Source of the DNA: Euryodendron excelsum
Taxonomy: Eukaryota > Streptophyta > Magnoliopsida > Ericales > Pentaphylacaceae
DNA length: 64,000 bases
Assembly: GCA_033060915.1 (NCBI GenBank)
Contig: CM065378.1
Span: 648,501 to 712,500, forward strand
Direction: 5' to 3'
In this document: in pieces, positions 37,101-44,917 of the stretch
How positions within the stretch are numbered: position 1 is the first letter of the stretch
Layout of the letters: each line of letters opens with the position of its first letter
Notes under the pieces: generated by a model
The model's input: only the letters and a program-made list of their open reading frames with translations
The model's database searches: none
Told to the model about the DNA's origin: nothing
Program-made: the position numbers and the translations under genes

Positions 37101-37662
37101 CTTTATTGTACCTGTCCATATCATGAACCAATTGTGCCAAGAAGAGTCTCAATTTCAATTTCTACTGCATATAGGCTTCGAATAGTTGAATTCATTATCT
37201 GACTAAGACTGAAAATCAAGTTAAAACAGAGAGTAGTGCTGCTATTTTCCTTTGTACACTCATCAGTCCTGGTACACATAATATGTCATGATGGTGCAAG
37301 TTATTGTTTATACTGTAGGTTACACGAAGAAGTTGAGTACTATGGTTCTTTCTTTTTGATGTTAAATTTGTCTAAAAGATGATCTCTTGTGTTGCTGCTT
37401 CTAATGTTTTGATGTTTGTTCTTGTTTCCATTTTCAGGCCACTGACGGGGTTGCTTTCTTCTTGATTTTCATGGCTGTTTTGTTGGCATTTCTACCTCTA
37501 AGACACTTAATCTTGTTAGTTTTCGTCGAGGCTTTCACTAGGGAGATGCCCCTGAGGAAAGCCAGCAGTGACAGATGGCTTAGGCGGATAAGAGAATGGT
37601 GGGTCCGGATACCTGCAGCTCCTGTTCAGCTGATCAAACCTGATGACAAGAAAAGGAGATGA
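8207..37662 (+). CDS. DUF639-family membrane protein, complete gene in ten exons
   Basis: The exons are 8207-8385, 24294-24528, 24694-24780, 24940-25109, 26165-26307, 26887-27064, 27141-27735, 28405-28517, 36249-36492 and 37438-37662. Together they make 2169 nt, or 722 residues plus TGA. All junctions are GT-AG and the frame holds throughout. The protein resembles the plant DUF639 family, to which Arabidopsis At1g71240 belongs (recognised from memory). Landmarks are the N-terminal LSPLANSVVSRCSK, a GRLTLTNYALYFESLGVG block near residue 272 that looks GRAM/PH-like, and EPVYLEFPEFKGNSRRDYW near 333. The C-terminus is hydrophobic, with likely membrane segments at about 554-587 and 652-678 and a basic tail ending KKRR. 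The family has no established biochemical role that I can state; I infer a membrane-anchored protein. Start choice is uncertain between Met1 and Met12 (MENGSS). The 3' end faces the G-patch gene. Confidence 0.88.
8971..9863. mobile_element. Non-autonomous PIF/Harbinger (Tourist-like) element, 893 bp
   Basis: The left end is GGCTTCATTTGGTTAGGG. The inverted right end reads GGCTCCATTTGGTTATGG, so 15 of 18 positions match. Both ends are flanked by TTA (8968-8970 and 9864-9866), the usual 3-bp TTA/TAA duplication of PIF/Harbinger elements. No transposase is recognisable inside; the small frames on both strands look incidental. Confidence 0.75.
10074..10120. repeat. (GA)23 microsatellite
   Basis: An uninterrupted 47-bp GA dinucleotide run within intron 1. 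Confidence 0.98.
11247..11550. repeat. Left terminal inverted repeat of the MULE
   Basis: Starts at the element boundary. After about 90 bp it carries several GACGTTT/AAACGTC half-sites, for example 'gtcaatacatatgacgtttt' at about 11521, which is repeated inverted in the right arm. The inner boundary is approximate. Divergence between arms is high, so the element is old. Confidence 0.7.
11590..13853. repeat. 178-bp GC/CpG-rich tandem array, about 13 monomers
   Basis: The anchor GACTCCGTTC occurs at 11611, 11789, 11967, 12143, 12321, 12499, 12677, 12855, 13033, 13211, 13389, 13565 and 13743. The period is 178 bp, with two 176-bp steps. The monomers are far richer in GC and CpG than the surrounding DNA. 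Each contains an inverted repeat, CAAACGG-AGG-CCGTTTG or a variant. Short open frames on both strands are a by-product of composition: 178 is not a multiple of three, so no frame can run through the array. It lies wholly within the MULE, between the left terminal repeat and the first open frame. Confidence 0.95.
14002..14715 (-). CDS. RG-rich open reading frame inside the MULE, function unknown
   Basis: An open frame of about 237 codons on the same strand as the transposase and 3' of it. It has an N-terminal Ser/His/Pro-rich part (HHHHISPIQYHQDSW near residue 30), a central Arg-Gly tract (GRGRGRGRGRGRGRGR, about residues 70-90), and an acidic, Gln/Pro/Ser-rich C-terminal half. The first codon of this frame is GTG and an in-frame stop lies 18 bp upstream, so the true start, or an upstream exon, is not settled. 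It could be a second MULE gene, a captured host fragment, or the remnant of a plant-mobile-domain-type gene. I do not recognise a catalytic domain. The RG tract is encoded by a CCCTCT-like repeat (about 14445-14500), so replication slippage could have lengthened it. Confidence 0.5.
   Translation of the reverse strand: MLDQHILSSQSTDVGPSTSYIRPYPLTAHHHHISPIQYHQDSWAPFTSRGDVMTQAVQPQPIGRGRGRAGSPHRGRGRGRGRGRGRGRGRDTEQEEGGSQMHEFRRMIATTVLDRVIIPMFTGPSSDLFGVDDETVHHSPPPAEWDSQITQEHPPSISQADEATVGEVHPQIDEASPAQIQAQQGVSGDEQTQVSQITQEQPAPTTQGDEAVVGHLVPQAKTPTALPIVYRSSKRPR
15144..18043 (-). pseudogene. Decayed mudrA-type MULE transposase
   Basis: Two exons are inferred: 18043-16796 and 16703-15144. They are joined by a 92-bp GT-AG intron (16704-16795) that keeps the frame, giving about 935 codons. 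In order, they encode a plant MuDR N-terminus; an acidic linker; a MuDR DNA-binding zinc finger (CKHDCSWRFRASKK ... GPHHC); the MULE transposase core (about 16420-15680); a SWIM finger (CSCSKY ... NPCSHM, near 15500); and an intact CX2CX4HX4C zinc knuckle (CSLCQQTGHDKRKC, near 15200). Five in-frame stops break it: TAG 17369-17371, TGA 16620-16622, TAG 16449-16451, TAA 15672-15674 and TAA 15651-15653. The usual SDRH catalytic motif reads SNRH, with Asn at 16203-16205. The usual DGT motif of the first acidic residue reads DRT. A C17 run (17996-18012) codes a Gly stretch near the start. No activity is expected. Confidence 0.88.
18044..19084 (-). other. MULE leader region
   Basis: Lies between the transposase start and the terminal repeat. 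It holds AT-rich sequence, several 'cacttatgaat' repeats around 18805-18880, and two GA-rich microsatellites at 18708-18719 and 18919-18990. It presumably contains the old transposase promoter. No coding capacity seen. Confidence 0.5.
19085..19496. repeat. Right terminal inverted repeat of the MULE
   Basis: Contains at least five short near-palindromes of the form AACGTCAAT(3-5)ATTGACGTT, at about 19148, 19185, 19224, 19263 and 19310-19410. These continue to the terminal 'ggtaaaaagccc'. Clustered sub-terminal palindromes of this kind may be transposase-binding sites, by analogy with other MULEs. The inner boundary is approximate. Confidence 0.75.
20128..20657. repeat. 269-bp direct tandem duplication
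   Basis: 'gcctcgag.gtgat' begins at 20128 and again at 20397. The two copies align across about 260 bp, sharing 'ggtgagcgcttttggtcctt', 'cacatgggaccaagttggtg' and 'gagctagacacatgtaccca', with roughly 10% differences. Non-coding, within intron 1. Confidence 0.9.
22190..24240 (-). mobile_element. Decayed LTR retroelement next to exon 2
   Basis: The left segment (about 22190-22690) and the right segment (about 23935-24235) are diverged copies of one sequence. Both contain 'aagcccattaaaacca' or 'aaccctattaaaacca', 'actgaaatac.' and 'cttactagcata', then 'tctaaactttgaatgt'. The left copy has about 120 bp more. A minus-strand TTGGTATCAGAGCAAGC (23913-23929) matches a methionyl-tRNA primer-binding site beside the right copy. 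This gives a 5' LTR on the right, transcription leftward, and a short decayed internal region. LTR ends are too worn to fix. The element ends about 50 bp before exon 2 of the host gene. Confidence 0.6.
22760..23530 (-). pseudogene. Frameshifted coding remnant inside the decayed retroelement
   Basis: Three overlapping minus-strand frames read as one product that changes frame at least twice: MAIKTEDVDWEGEEETLFHN near 23529, YVDVPNDSNLGELSSSLTSS near 23370, and PCFDGFEIPLDANASDCGVP near 23190. It looks like part of a retroelement polyprotein, but I recognise no domain. Confidence 0.45.
24294..24528 (+). CDS. DUF639 gene, exon 2
   Basis: The acceptor is attgcag|G. The exon completes Lys60 and encodes residues 61-138, including PTEELQHRFETELPD and YAKNFLEFCSYQTLH. 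Two donors are possible: 24529 (ACA|gtacgg) and 24534. Only 24529 keeps the phase required by exon 3. Confidence 0.85.
24694..24780 (+). CDS. DUF639 gene, exon 3
   Basis: An 87-nt exon (29 codons, residues 139-167) in phase 0 at both ends, with acceptor tgacag and donor CAG|gttgta. It contains the EDEDGWSLFYFSST segment. Confidence 0.85.
24940..25109 (+). CDS. DUF639 gene, exon 4
   Basis: Residues 168-223 and part of Lys224, with acceptor catcag and donor AA|gtatgt. It encodes VGPEAFARIAPACAVIADII and HRLHFLIYDKYLRTLEK. Confidence 0.87.
26165..26307 (+). CDS. DUF639 gene, exon 5
   Basis: Completes Lys224 and encodes residues 225-271 plus one base of Gly272, with acceptor ctgtag and donor G|gtgagt. 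It includes VIKAVKNALGPQST and EFILDVDGTVPTQPVLQHIG. Confidence 0.87.
26887..27064 (+). CDS. DUF639 gene, exon 6 (GRAM/PH-like block)
   Basis: Completes Gly272 and runs to Ile331 (split AT|A), with acceptor gacag and donor AT|gtatgt. RLTLTNYALYFESLGVGLYD followed by VRYDLAMDMKQVIRPELTGP has the strand pattern of a GRAM/PH-like fold. That structural reading is an inference. Confidence 0.88.
27141..27735 (+). CDS. DUF639 gene, exon 7 (largest exon)
   Basis: A 595-nt exon covering residues 331-529, with acceptor gtacag and donor AAG|gttcat. Only a 76-bp intron separates it from exon 6. It is mainly soluble and helical in appearance, with FRKYNL-like basic and RYRAVREAFRIF segments, and a hydrophobic patch at LIFPVSLLTLHRLGII. 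Confidence 0.9.
28405..28517 (+). CDS. DUF639 gene, exon 8
   Basis: Residues 530-566 and part of Arg567, with acceptor ttgtag after a T-rich tract and donor AG|gtaatt. ELLFPLIESFSRLQLLASWQ leads into the first predicted hydrophobic segment (FLVLISYTIF). Confidence 0.88.
30413..30938 (+). mobile_element. TRIM retrotransposon (526 bp) with two LTRs and 5-bp target duplication
   Basis: LTR1 spans 30413-30653 and LTR2 30703-30938. They start TGCGATGCC and TGTGATGCC and both end GTGACA. CCTTA flanks the element at 30408-30412 and 30939-30943. The 49-bp internal part carries a primer-binding-site-like TGGTATCA...TATCAGAGCC and a purine tract (agaagggaggctgac) just before LTR2. It has no coding capacity, as expected for terminal-repeat retrotransposons in miniature. 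The LTRs differ at many sites, so the insertion is old. Confidence 0.85.
31325..33072 (-). mobile_element. Reverse-oriented LTR, SIRE/Maximus-like Copia type
   Basis: On the + strand it begins TGTTGTCTAGAAAGTAACCC and ends GGGCTAACA. Inverted, it starts TGTTAGCCC and ends with 'ccaattcaccc...cttgggttac', resembling the 3' end of the solo LTR at 270-2463. A 'tcgtggttcggc' / 'cctacgtccac' block near 31798-31831 is typical of such LTRs. Flanking bases (ttatt and atatc) do not form a duplication, so the boundaries or a later rearrangement are unsettled. A single copy, presumably a solo LTR. Confidence 0.65.
33376..34721 (+). mobile_element. Solo LTR, 1346 bp, with CCCAC target duplication
   Basis: Starts TGTTAGGGATTTATACTAAA and ends CAGTCCCCAACA (TG...CA). 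Perfect CCCAC duplications lie at 33371-33375 and 34722-34726. A TATA-like 'ctctatatatacac' lies near 34345, as expected for an LTR promoter on the + strand. No partner LTR or internal sequence is present. A truncated relative begins at 63037. Confidence 0.88.
35415..35712 (+). repeat. Dispersed ~300-bp repeat, copy 1
   Basis: Begins 'ttgtcggacgctagacat' and ends 'cactgacccacatccgacac...gtccatgtagca'. It shares its start, its end and the middle 'gtaagtaccattttac' with 45010-45325. Its ends are partly inverted relative to each other (gtcggacgctagaca against ccgacac). Non-coding. Confidence 0.6.
35864..36152. repeat. 144-bp tandem duplication upstream of exon 9
   Basis: 'gcaggctatatattcccaag' begins at 35864 and again at 36008. 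The copies stay close for about 140 bp through 'gcgttctctgtgatggg'. The second copy ends about 100 bp before the exon 9 acceptor. Confidence 0.92.
36249..36492 (+). CDS. DUF639 gene, exon 9
   Basis: Completes Arg567 and encodes residues 568-648, with acceptor tttgcag and donor CAG|gtattt. It carries the membrane segment YILPSIFAILAVLMLW and the conserved IQAGNIILLKLRALLFAALP stretch. It lies 7.7 kb from exon 8. Confidence 0.88.
36727..36867. mobile_element. 141-bp hairpin MITE in intron 9
   Basis: The inverted ends share TGGAACCCG (left TGTTCGTGTGGAACCCG, right arm inverted GGCTCCACTTGGAACCCG). The arms continue into a near-perfect foldback around 'aaggtgaaggaaaagtgaac' and its complement. 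TAA flanks both sides (36724-36726 and 36868-36870), as for Tourist-like elements. Confidence 0.7.
37438..37662 (+). CDS. DUF639 gene, last exon
   Basis: Residues 649-722 and TGA, with acceptor ttttcag. It has a long hydrophobic run (GVAFFLIFMAVLLAFLPL and on) followed by an arginine-rich, likely cytosolic tail ending in LIKPDDKKRR. Confidence 0.9.
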   Translation, partial: ATDGVAFFLIFMAVLLAFLPLRHLILLVFVEAFTREMPLRKASSDRWLRRIREWWVRIPAAPVQLIKPDDKKRR

Positions 37663-39025
37663 CTGATGTTTGGGATTGGGACAACATATTTAGGTGTAAA
37701 CGCAAAGTGATTCTCATTTCCACCCAACCATCCTCCCTAAATTGCGACTTGTGTATATATATCAGAATCATTTTGATTTTCTGAATTGATTCCATTTTAA
37801 TGATTATGGAAGATGAGGACCGGAAACCATCATGCATTTCAGGGCAAAAAAGGCCTTTGCAAAGTTAAATCTAACATTTCAAAATTCAGAAGCTTTGAGA
37901 CAATTTGAGTCGACCATATATAATCTCTATGTTTGGATTGAATTCTCTGCAATGAGAGTCGAGTAAGTGTTACATGGTTAAAATGCATCCTGTGGGATGC
38001 TGCCATCTTTATTCGACACAAACGCGTATGTGTGGCACATTTTCCTTTTAATTATCCGTTGTTCAATAATGAAACACTAAATTAATACCCTCTTCAAGCT
38101 GAGTGTGTATTTGATCAGAAGAACCATATATCCGCGCACCCATCTACATATTTTGATATATTTATATATACATACGTATTATAATTCAAAAAATTCTGCA
38201 TGAATATTTCCATTGCTGATTCATTTTTCAATAAAACAAACGAATCTCTAATTTACTTTCAGTGTAATTATAACTCAGCTGCTGATATATGCATATGTGG
38301 GATCTGCCCTAAAACAATTGTTAGAGGATTTTTATTCTTTCAGCTGAAAGATTGTTCTGTTTTTCAAAGTAGATAAGATCTTTATTGCCAACGGCAACCA
38401 CATCGAGAAGCTTAGAAAGGTTTGCTGGTAGCAGTAGTGGTATTAGACACCCGTGCTTGGAGTTGCGAAGGTGGTAGTGCAGCCAGGTAAGTTAATATTT
38501 GGGTGATCTTCTGGACTTGCAAACAAGAAAACGAGCTTAATTCAATGTCATGTATATATAGATGAAGGGGAGTGAATAAAATCCAGGGCATTGAAATTAA
38601 GGTTCCATTGGAGGCTAGTCTCTATCAATTGGACCCTTGCGACTCTTCTTACTTATGTAATCTCTCTGAGAACAACCCACTGGAGAGATTTTGTTTGCCT
38701 GGACGAAGAAGGCTGGGAGAGGCTTGTCATGCAGATTTCAAATTTGTTTGTAAACAATCATTTCTAGCAAAGTAAGCTCACTGCAGATTTCAAATTTTTT
38801 ATATGACTGAGTAATAGCGTAAACACAGAATGGGGTGCCTCAGTTTCGGCAAGTATATCAGCGTATATATGCAGAAGTTTTATACTAATGAGCATAGAAC
38901 AATTAATAGTATGATTTTTTTTATGCAACAATTTACAACTTCAGCTGTGGAAGGATCATCATCATCATCTTACAGCACAGCACAGCAGAGCAGATATATA
39001 TATATATATGGCATTACAAAGTGGT

Positions 39026-39222
39026 GGTTGTTAGTAAAGTACACTTAAAGAGCGTGGGAAAAAGGCATGATTCTTCGGCACTGATGAGTTGACGATTGAG
39101 AATAGATCCATCAAGGAGATTAGTAGAGCAGTCACCAATGAGGAGTAGTTCTTCTTTAGCAAGGGTTGCTGGAGTGGAGTCACCTTCATACCCAGTCTGC
39201 ACAACAAGCTCCTTTGACGCAG
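39026..39222 (-). pseudogene. Exon-like open segment of unknown origin
   Basis: On the - strand an AG acceptor (gtgtcag) is followed by an open frame of about 65-70 codons. It reads VDQAAASKELVVQTGYEGDS, then ATLAKEELLLIGDCSTNLLD, and stops after TLLTTTTL. It looks like the last exon of a plant gene, but no upstream exon was found before the G-patch gene, so an orphan or pseudogene fragment is likely. I do not recognise the protein. Confidence 0.3.
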
Positions 39223-39298
39223 CTGCTTGATCAACCTGACACAGTTCTATAGGGTCCTCTCATACATAATATTAAGCAACTAGTTCTGGGAAACTTCA

Positions 39299-39607
39299 GG
39301 CTCTGTTTGATACTTGAGCAAGGAAAAAAGGGAAATTCCCTTCATTTGTTTGGTTTCTAATTTAGGAGGGGAGGGAAGAGAAGAGAAATGGAGAAAAAAG
39401 TTATTCTCTCAATTTCCTTCCTCTTTCTCTTTTAATAGCTATCCTATTATTATTTTTTTCTCTTTCTTTTTAATTTCAAACAAGGGAAAGTAATTTTCCT
39501 TTCCCTTTCCTCTCATTTTCTTTTCCAATCAAACAAAGGAAAGAAAATTATTCTCTCATTTCTTTTCCCTCCTTTCCCTTTCCCTTCCACAAGCATCAAA
39601 CAGAACC
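39299..39607. mobile_element. 309-bp Tourist-like MITE with purine/pyrimidine arms
   Basis: The inverted ends are GGCTCTGTTTGATACT on the left and GGTTCTGTTTGATGCT for the inverted right arm. The flanks are TCA (39296-39298) and TTA (39608-39610), consistent with a mutated TTA duplication. The left arm is rich in G and A (agggaagagaagagaaatgg) and the right arm in C and T, so the element can fold into a hairpin. Confidence 0.7.
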
Positions 39608-40003
39608 TTAGATCAAGTGTGTTAACGAAACACTTGGAAGTTAACTATGCCAAGGTTAGCGCTGCATTAGCTTTGAGAAATGATATTTATGGCCAATCTG
39701 GCCTCCTTCCAAACTACACAACCAACTCTCTTAGAATTGAAATAATATATGCTCTATTCAGCGAGTTCCACTCTACCATGAATTATTAGCTATTGAAGTC
39801 CACGATGACAGAAGGTTCACCTTGAAAATACAGAATAAGACAATAGCCAAGCCACTCTTGAAATCACTTACCAGAATCTTGGAAGTAATTTTAAACCTTG
39901 ACACAAAAAACAAAAACTTACAAAATGCTATGAGGACATACAAAGCAAATCGTCAGAAAAACACAATAGCAAAACCAACTGGAAGGGAAAGATAATGAAA
40001 CTG

Positions 40004-40132
40004 TCAAACATTGTCTGGCCAGAACTCCCTGAAAAAGGCCCGCTCAAATTCCTTCTCTTGCAAGCGCTTTTCAAACTCCTGCATCTTCTTCATCCTTTTA
40101 GAGGTGCTCTTTGCTTTCTTTCCAGAAGACAC
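40004..40132 (-). CDS. G-patch gene, last exon
   Basis: 42 codons and TGA, with acceptor atattag. It encodes a Lys-rich start and the charged helix QEFEKRLQEKEFERAFFREF ending in WPDNV. Confidence 0.88.
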   Translation of the reverse strand: MSSGKKAKSTSKRMKKMQEFEKRLQEKEFERAFFREFWPDNV

Positions 40133-43100
40133 CTAATATGAGTAGTGGCAGCATTAGCAATAATGCACAAAAAGTAAAAGTGTGAACATTTTTGGAAAAC
40201 TAATCAGGGCACAAGTCCTATCCTCGAAAAAAAGAACCAAATGATCAGTTCAATAAACCCTCCCCCAAAAGTCCATATATTGCATCAGCTTACCCGTGCA
40301 CATTGAAATAATTTTTGTAGACATTTCAGATTGTCCAAATGAATGATGTAGGTTATGGTGGTGAGGTTCTCTTTGATAGATAAAGTTGGTATAACTCACA
40401 ATATTTCTCCTAAACGTAATGATAAATTTAACACTAGCACAAGTAGTTAACTCCACTTAAATTAAAAACAAGGGCGTCTGCTATCTTCCTCTAACAACAC
40501 AAGTGTTAAAGAAATCTCATAAGAGTGGGATTTGTTCTTCAATGGTTATTGCTTAATGACGAAAAACATTTAGTTAGAAGTAAATTTTCATAACTTGTGA
40601 ATAAACCCCTGGGATATGCTATGTCCTGTCTCAAGAAGAAAAGGGAAGGAGACCCCCCGCGGGGGGGGATGCAAAATGGGGATGGGGATGAGGATGGAGA
40701 TCGAATTGAAAATCTATGCAGGGATGAACTATGTTCTTCTCCCGCCCTGCTTTTGGCATTTATTTTTATATAGGCCACTTTTCGCTTTGTGTTGATTGGT
40801 GTCTAACTTGTGTTCAATAGGTTTTTAATACTGTTTGTTGGATGTGCATTTAATTTGTTATTTTAAGTTTTAATTTCTTTTGACAATACAATAACACCAT
40901 TTTGATGTATATCCCACCCAAAAATATTTGGAGGTTAATTCCATCTTACTGTTAAGTGAAGATCATGAGACTCTTAATAATTTTGATACCTTAGTTCCTT
41001 TTTATATATATATATATATAGGTTTTCTTTTCTTACTTTGTGTTGTTTGTTTCCTTTATACCAAAAAAAAAACAAGAAAAGCTTGTGCTTGGGCTTCCGG
41101 TTGGGTTAGTGGTGGAGGCAGGCTTGTACCCCTGAAAGTGAGAATGGAAGTCTAAATTAATCCCCATGTGGGGATGGGACATTTTAGGTGGAGGCAAGGA
41201 TGGAAATCCTAACCTCCACCCTGCACTGGTCCATTACCATCCCTGGGGGAAGGTTGGGTTTAAGGGGCATAGAAGTGAAAGAAGTTTCCAACCAAAATCC
41301 AACTATTTACAATCTAGAAAAACATGTGTCTCTCTAACAAAATTGGTCGTATGTGAAGATTCCTCACCAAAAATATATGCAGCTCAACACTCTGACTGCT
41401 ACTTCAATAGAACCTTAGCAAAACACCTACTATATTTGTTATGACCCTGGTGGGCCCAACTTATAGTACGGGACATAGGTTGGGCAATTCCAATATGAGA
41501 TGGAATATAGGAATTGATCTAAAACGTTCCAATTTTGATACTAGGTCCCTAACATTTGATATCAAAGTAAAATCCACATTGTGAGTTCGAGCCAAGGAAA
41601 GAGCTACCTAGGAAAGGGCTGCCTAGGACAGAGTGAGAGCCATCCAAGGAAAAAAATGGCTACTTGCCACCAAACTGAAAGCTACCTAGAGTGTGAGCCG
41701 CCAAGGACGACGGCTATGGAAATGTGGTGGTTTGTTAGGTCCTAGTAGGCCCAACTTGGGAGATAGGTTAGGCTATTTCGGTATGAAATGGAAATAACAT
41801 TCCCAGTTGGCCCAACCTACTGTATAGGACATAGGTTAGGCTATTCAGTATGAGATGGAAATATGAATTGATCTAATCCATTCCATCAGACTTTGGGTCT
41901 TTTGGCATATTGGTCAAGTTCCTTACAATATCATAATAAGAAACATAATTACTAAATAGAGAGTAAGGACAAAACATAAAAAAGAAAAAACCCTCATACC
42001 ACTCCTAAGGACAAAACATAACAAAGAAAAAACCCTCATACCACTCCTAAGGCAGGTAAGAAGACCTCAAAAATGTTAGAAAGTGGCAAAAAGCCCCAGC
42101 CATCATTTTGCCAAGAAATCTGACTCTCAATTTGCCGATCTAAGTTTCCAACGAAAAAACCACCAGACACCACTAACAATGCAAATAAATCAGCCATCTC
42201 CCTCCTTAATGAAAGGAGGATAACTTCATGGTCATGCGTCACTATTCCTCATCCAAGTTATAATGACTAGGACTTACCTTCAACGTAGCCTGGTTGACAT
42301 ATACCTAGAGCTTCCTTTAGACCATCTAAACAGCAACTTTGATGGTGATTCAAGTCAAAAGACAATCCAAACAAAGTTCACATCCCATAACAAGATCATC
42401 CTAAAACTCATCTGCCTTCATGGCTTCATATTATTCCAAGCCCTTGAGCACAATAACTGAGGCATGTATAAGTTTGCTTACCTCAAATGTTTTACCTTGC
42501 AATGGAAGCACTAACTTGTTCCTCTCAGTTAAATAAACCCAACTAATACTACGTTAAACTGTTGATGCATAATACTTCGGACCTCCTTCCTCATATGGTG
42601 TACATACTCCACTATTTCGTAAATGAAGTAGAAATTGAGCAATCTCAACACAATAGTCCCACAAACAATAAATCAAGAATAATCAATTGACTAGGATATT
42701 TAATCAAGTGAACAATCATAACTCATAAGCAAACAATAAACGAGGTCATTTGACTAGTGTATTTTAATTCCAACAAGCTTCATTAACTTCTCCTCTTTGA
42801 TATAATATCTGCCATTCAAAGAGATCTTCCAAATCGGAACGCCCTTATGAGCACTATAGTGGTCTTGTTTCATCGTTAGACAATGCTCTTTCATAAGCAA
42901 CCTAAGCTATGTTTGTTCCCATCAATGTTGCATGGACTCGGTTATGGGTGTAGGGTTCAGGCATGTATCTAATTGTTGGATTCATCTAATTCTCATGTCT
43001 AAGGACTTAGGGACACGGCAAAATATTCATATTTCTTGACAAATACATTTTATTTTATAGAATAAAATAATGACTAAGAGGGGCAATAAAGTATTTCATG

Positions 43101-44870
43101 CATAATATAAGAGTTTTATGCATATTTATATAGTAAACTCGAATTACTAAACATTTTTATTTCGTGAATATCCAACAAAACATATCAGACACTTATCCCA
43201 TACCTAAGTGTCGAGTGTTTGACACGGGTACTTCATAGATTTTAGAACAGTCCGAGTAACATAGGATACCATTTTTCCTTCCTTTTTTTTTTTTTTGAGG
43301 TGGGATATTGTGTTTTATTTTTTCATGTTTCTAAAAAAAAAGCTCTATTATTCAATCAATGAATTAAAAACACAATTAAGACAACTAGTAAAATTATTTT
43401 TTTGGGATAAATAACGTAACTACATACAAAAGTGGACGAGAGGGTTTGCAAACAGAACTTACTTTGTTTTTCCCATCGGAAGCAGCATTTTCAAAATTTT
43501 CTGAATGCTGCGGCTTCATCTTAACTTTTTCTGCCCCCAACCCTCCCTTATTCTTCTTCAAATAAGCCTGTACAGGCTCCAACCTGCCCTGTACAAGAAT
43601 TGATTAATTAAATTCACATGGAGATAGCATTAGATGCAGTTGAGGTTAAAAGGCTCTAACCTCAGACAGATAAACTACAACAAAACAGATTATACCAACA
43701 TAAAAAAGACTACACAAGAATCATAATTTCATATTCTCCAATCAGCATCTGAGCTGGCTTTGATAACTTCATTTACCATATTTTCATATTTAAACAACAC
43801 ATAATAATCCAATATTTCAAATCTTCGACCATACATAGAATGTGTTTCTTATGCTTTCAGCATAATCATCCAAATGCATGAAAGATATTTTTTTTTATAA
43901 GAACAGGATCGTATGGAATAAATAAATATAAAAATACAAAAGGACAAGAAAGGAACACAAAATTGAAGTTCAACTATTTATTCTTATGAGAGATAACAAA
44001 GCTACATTACCATCAAATAAATAATAGGTGTGAATATTTTAATCTCGCCATTTTCTCACTTGGTTCAAGTCAGTTTCATGTAAATTCCTTTTTTTTGGGT
44101 AAATCAATCAACATGAAACATTGCACGTTGGTCAAAATTTTGTAGATTTACCCAGGTGTTTCACATACCTAAATCATCATCCATCTGATGATTTAGGTCA
44201 TTGTATGCCTTGTGGGGGTAAAAGTGAGTATTAGACATAGAAATTACATTTTCTAATGGAGTATCGGTACTTTGCTCCTCAATTCATTGTACAATTTCAA
44301 CCAAAATTACAATGCAGTAAATTTTTTTTTTTTGTTTTTTGTTGATAAGGTATATTGTGAAAAAAAGACATCAAGGGAATGTTGCCCAAGTACCAAAAGA
44401 GAACAAAACAAAGCCAAACCCTGTAGAGCACTATACACTTTCTACATCTTCATTGTATCCATAAAAGTCCAAAAATTGGCTAAAGTTAGGGTAAACCCTT
44501 CCCGAAGTTCAACTATACATAACAGACAAAAAAATGCTCTTATGTATAGGTGGCTGCTCCACGCCCTAAATAGTTCTTCTATTCTGCACACCCCCAAATC
44601 AGCCACGTCAAGCAAAAAGGCACAAGGCACCAAGACTTCCTCCTCCTAAGCAAAGCATCACGCACTGTAGCAGGAAAAACCAAAGATCGTCAAAGTTGAA
44701 CCCCAATTCCTTAACTGCAGCACAGTGGTGGAGAATACAGGACACATATTCGCTGCTTGCATGGACAACACCAATTAACAAAAATGCACCACCTCTTAAT
44801 CAAACTGTCAATGGTAAGAATTTTCTCATGCACCGCAGACCATACAGAAAAGGCCACCTTTTTTTTTTTT

Positions 44871-44917
<47 letters not shown>

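Larger units (their letters stand above)
37663..40003. other. Intergenic region between convergent genes
   Basis: Contains the 3' UTR of the DUF639 gene, with a possible AATAAA signal at about 38230, plus a (TA)n run at 38995-39009, an exon-like open segment at 39026-39222 and a MITE at 39299-39607. An open frame at 38572-38775 has no ATG and no recognisable motif. Confidence 0.5.
40133..43462 (-). other. Intron 3 of the G-patch gene (3.3 kb)
   Basis: AT-rich. It holds a short (TA)n run near 41004-41022, a degenerate TRIM-like repeat (41440-41935), a 45-bp direct duplication (about 41954-42050, 'ggacaaaacataa.aaagaa') and a reversed copy of the dispersed ~300-bp repeat (42930-43262). No gene seen in it. 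Confidence 0.65.

Noticed and set aside
38572..38775. 67-codon open frame downstream of the DUF639 gene
   Set aside because: No ATG start and no splice or motif support, and it lies in probable 3' flanking sequence. Kept only as a remark.
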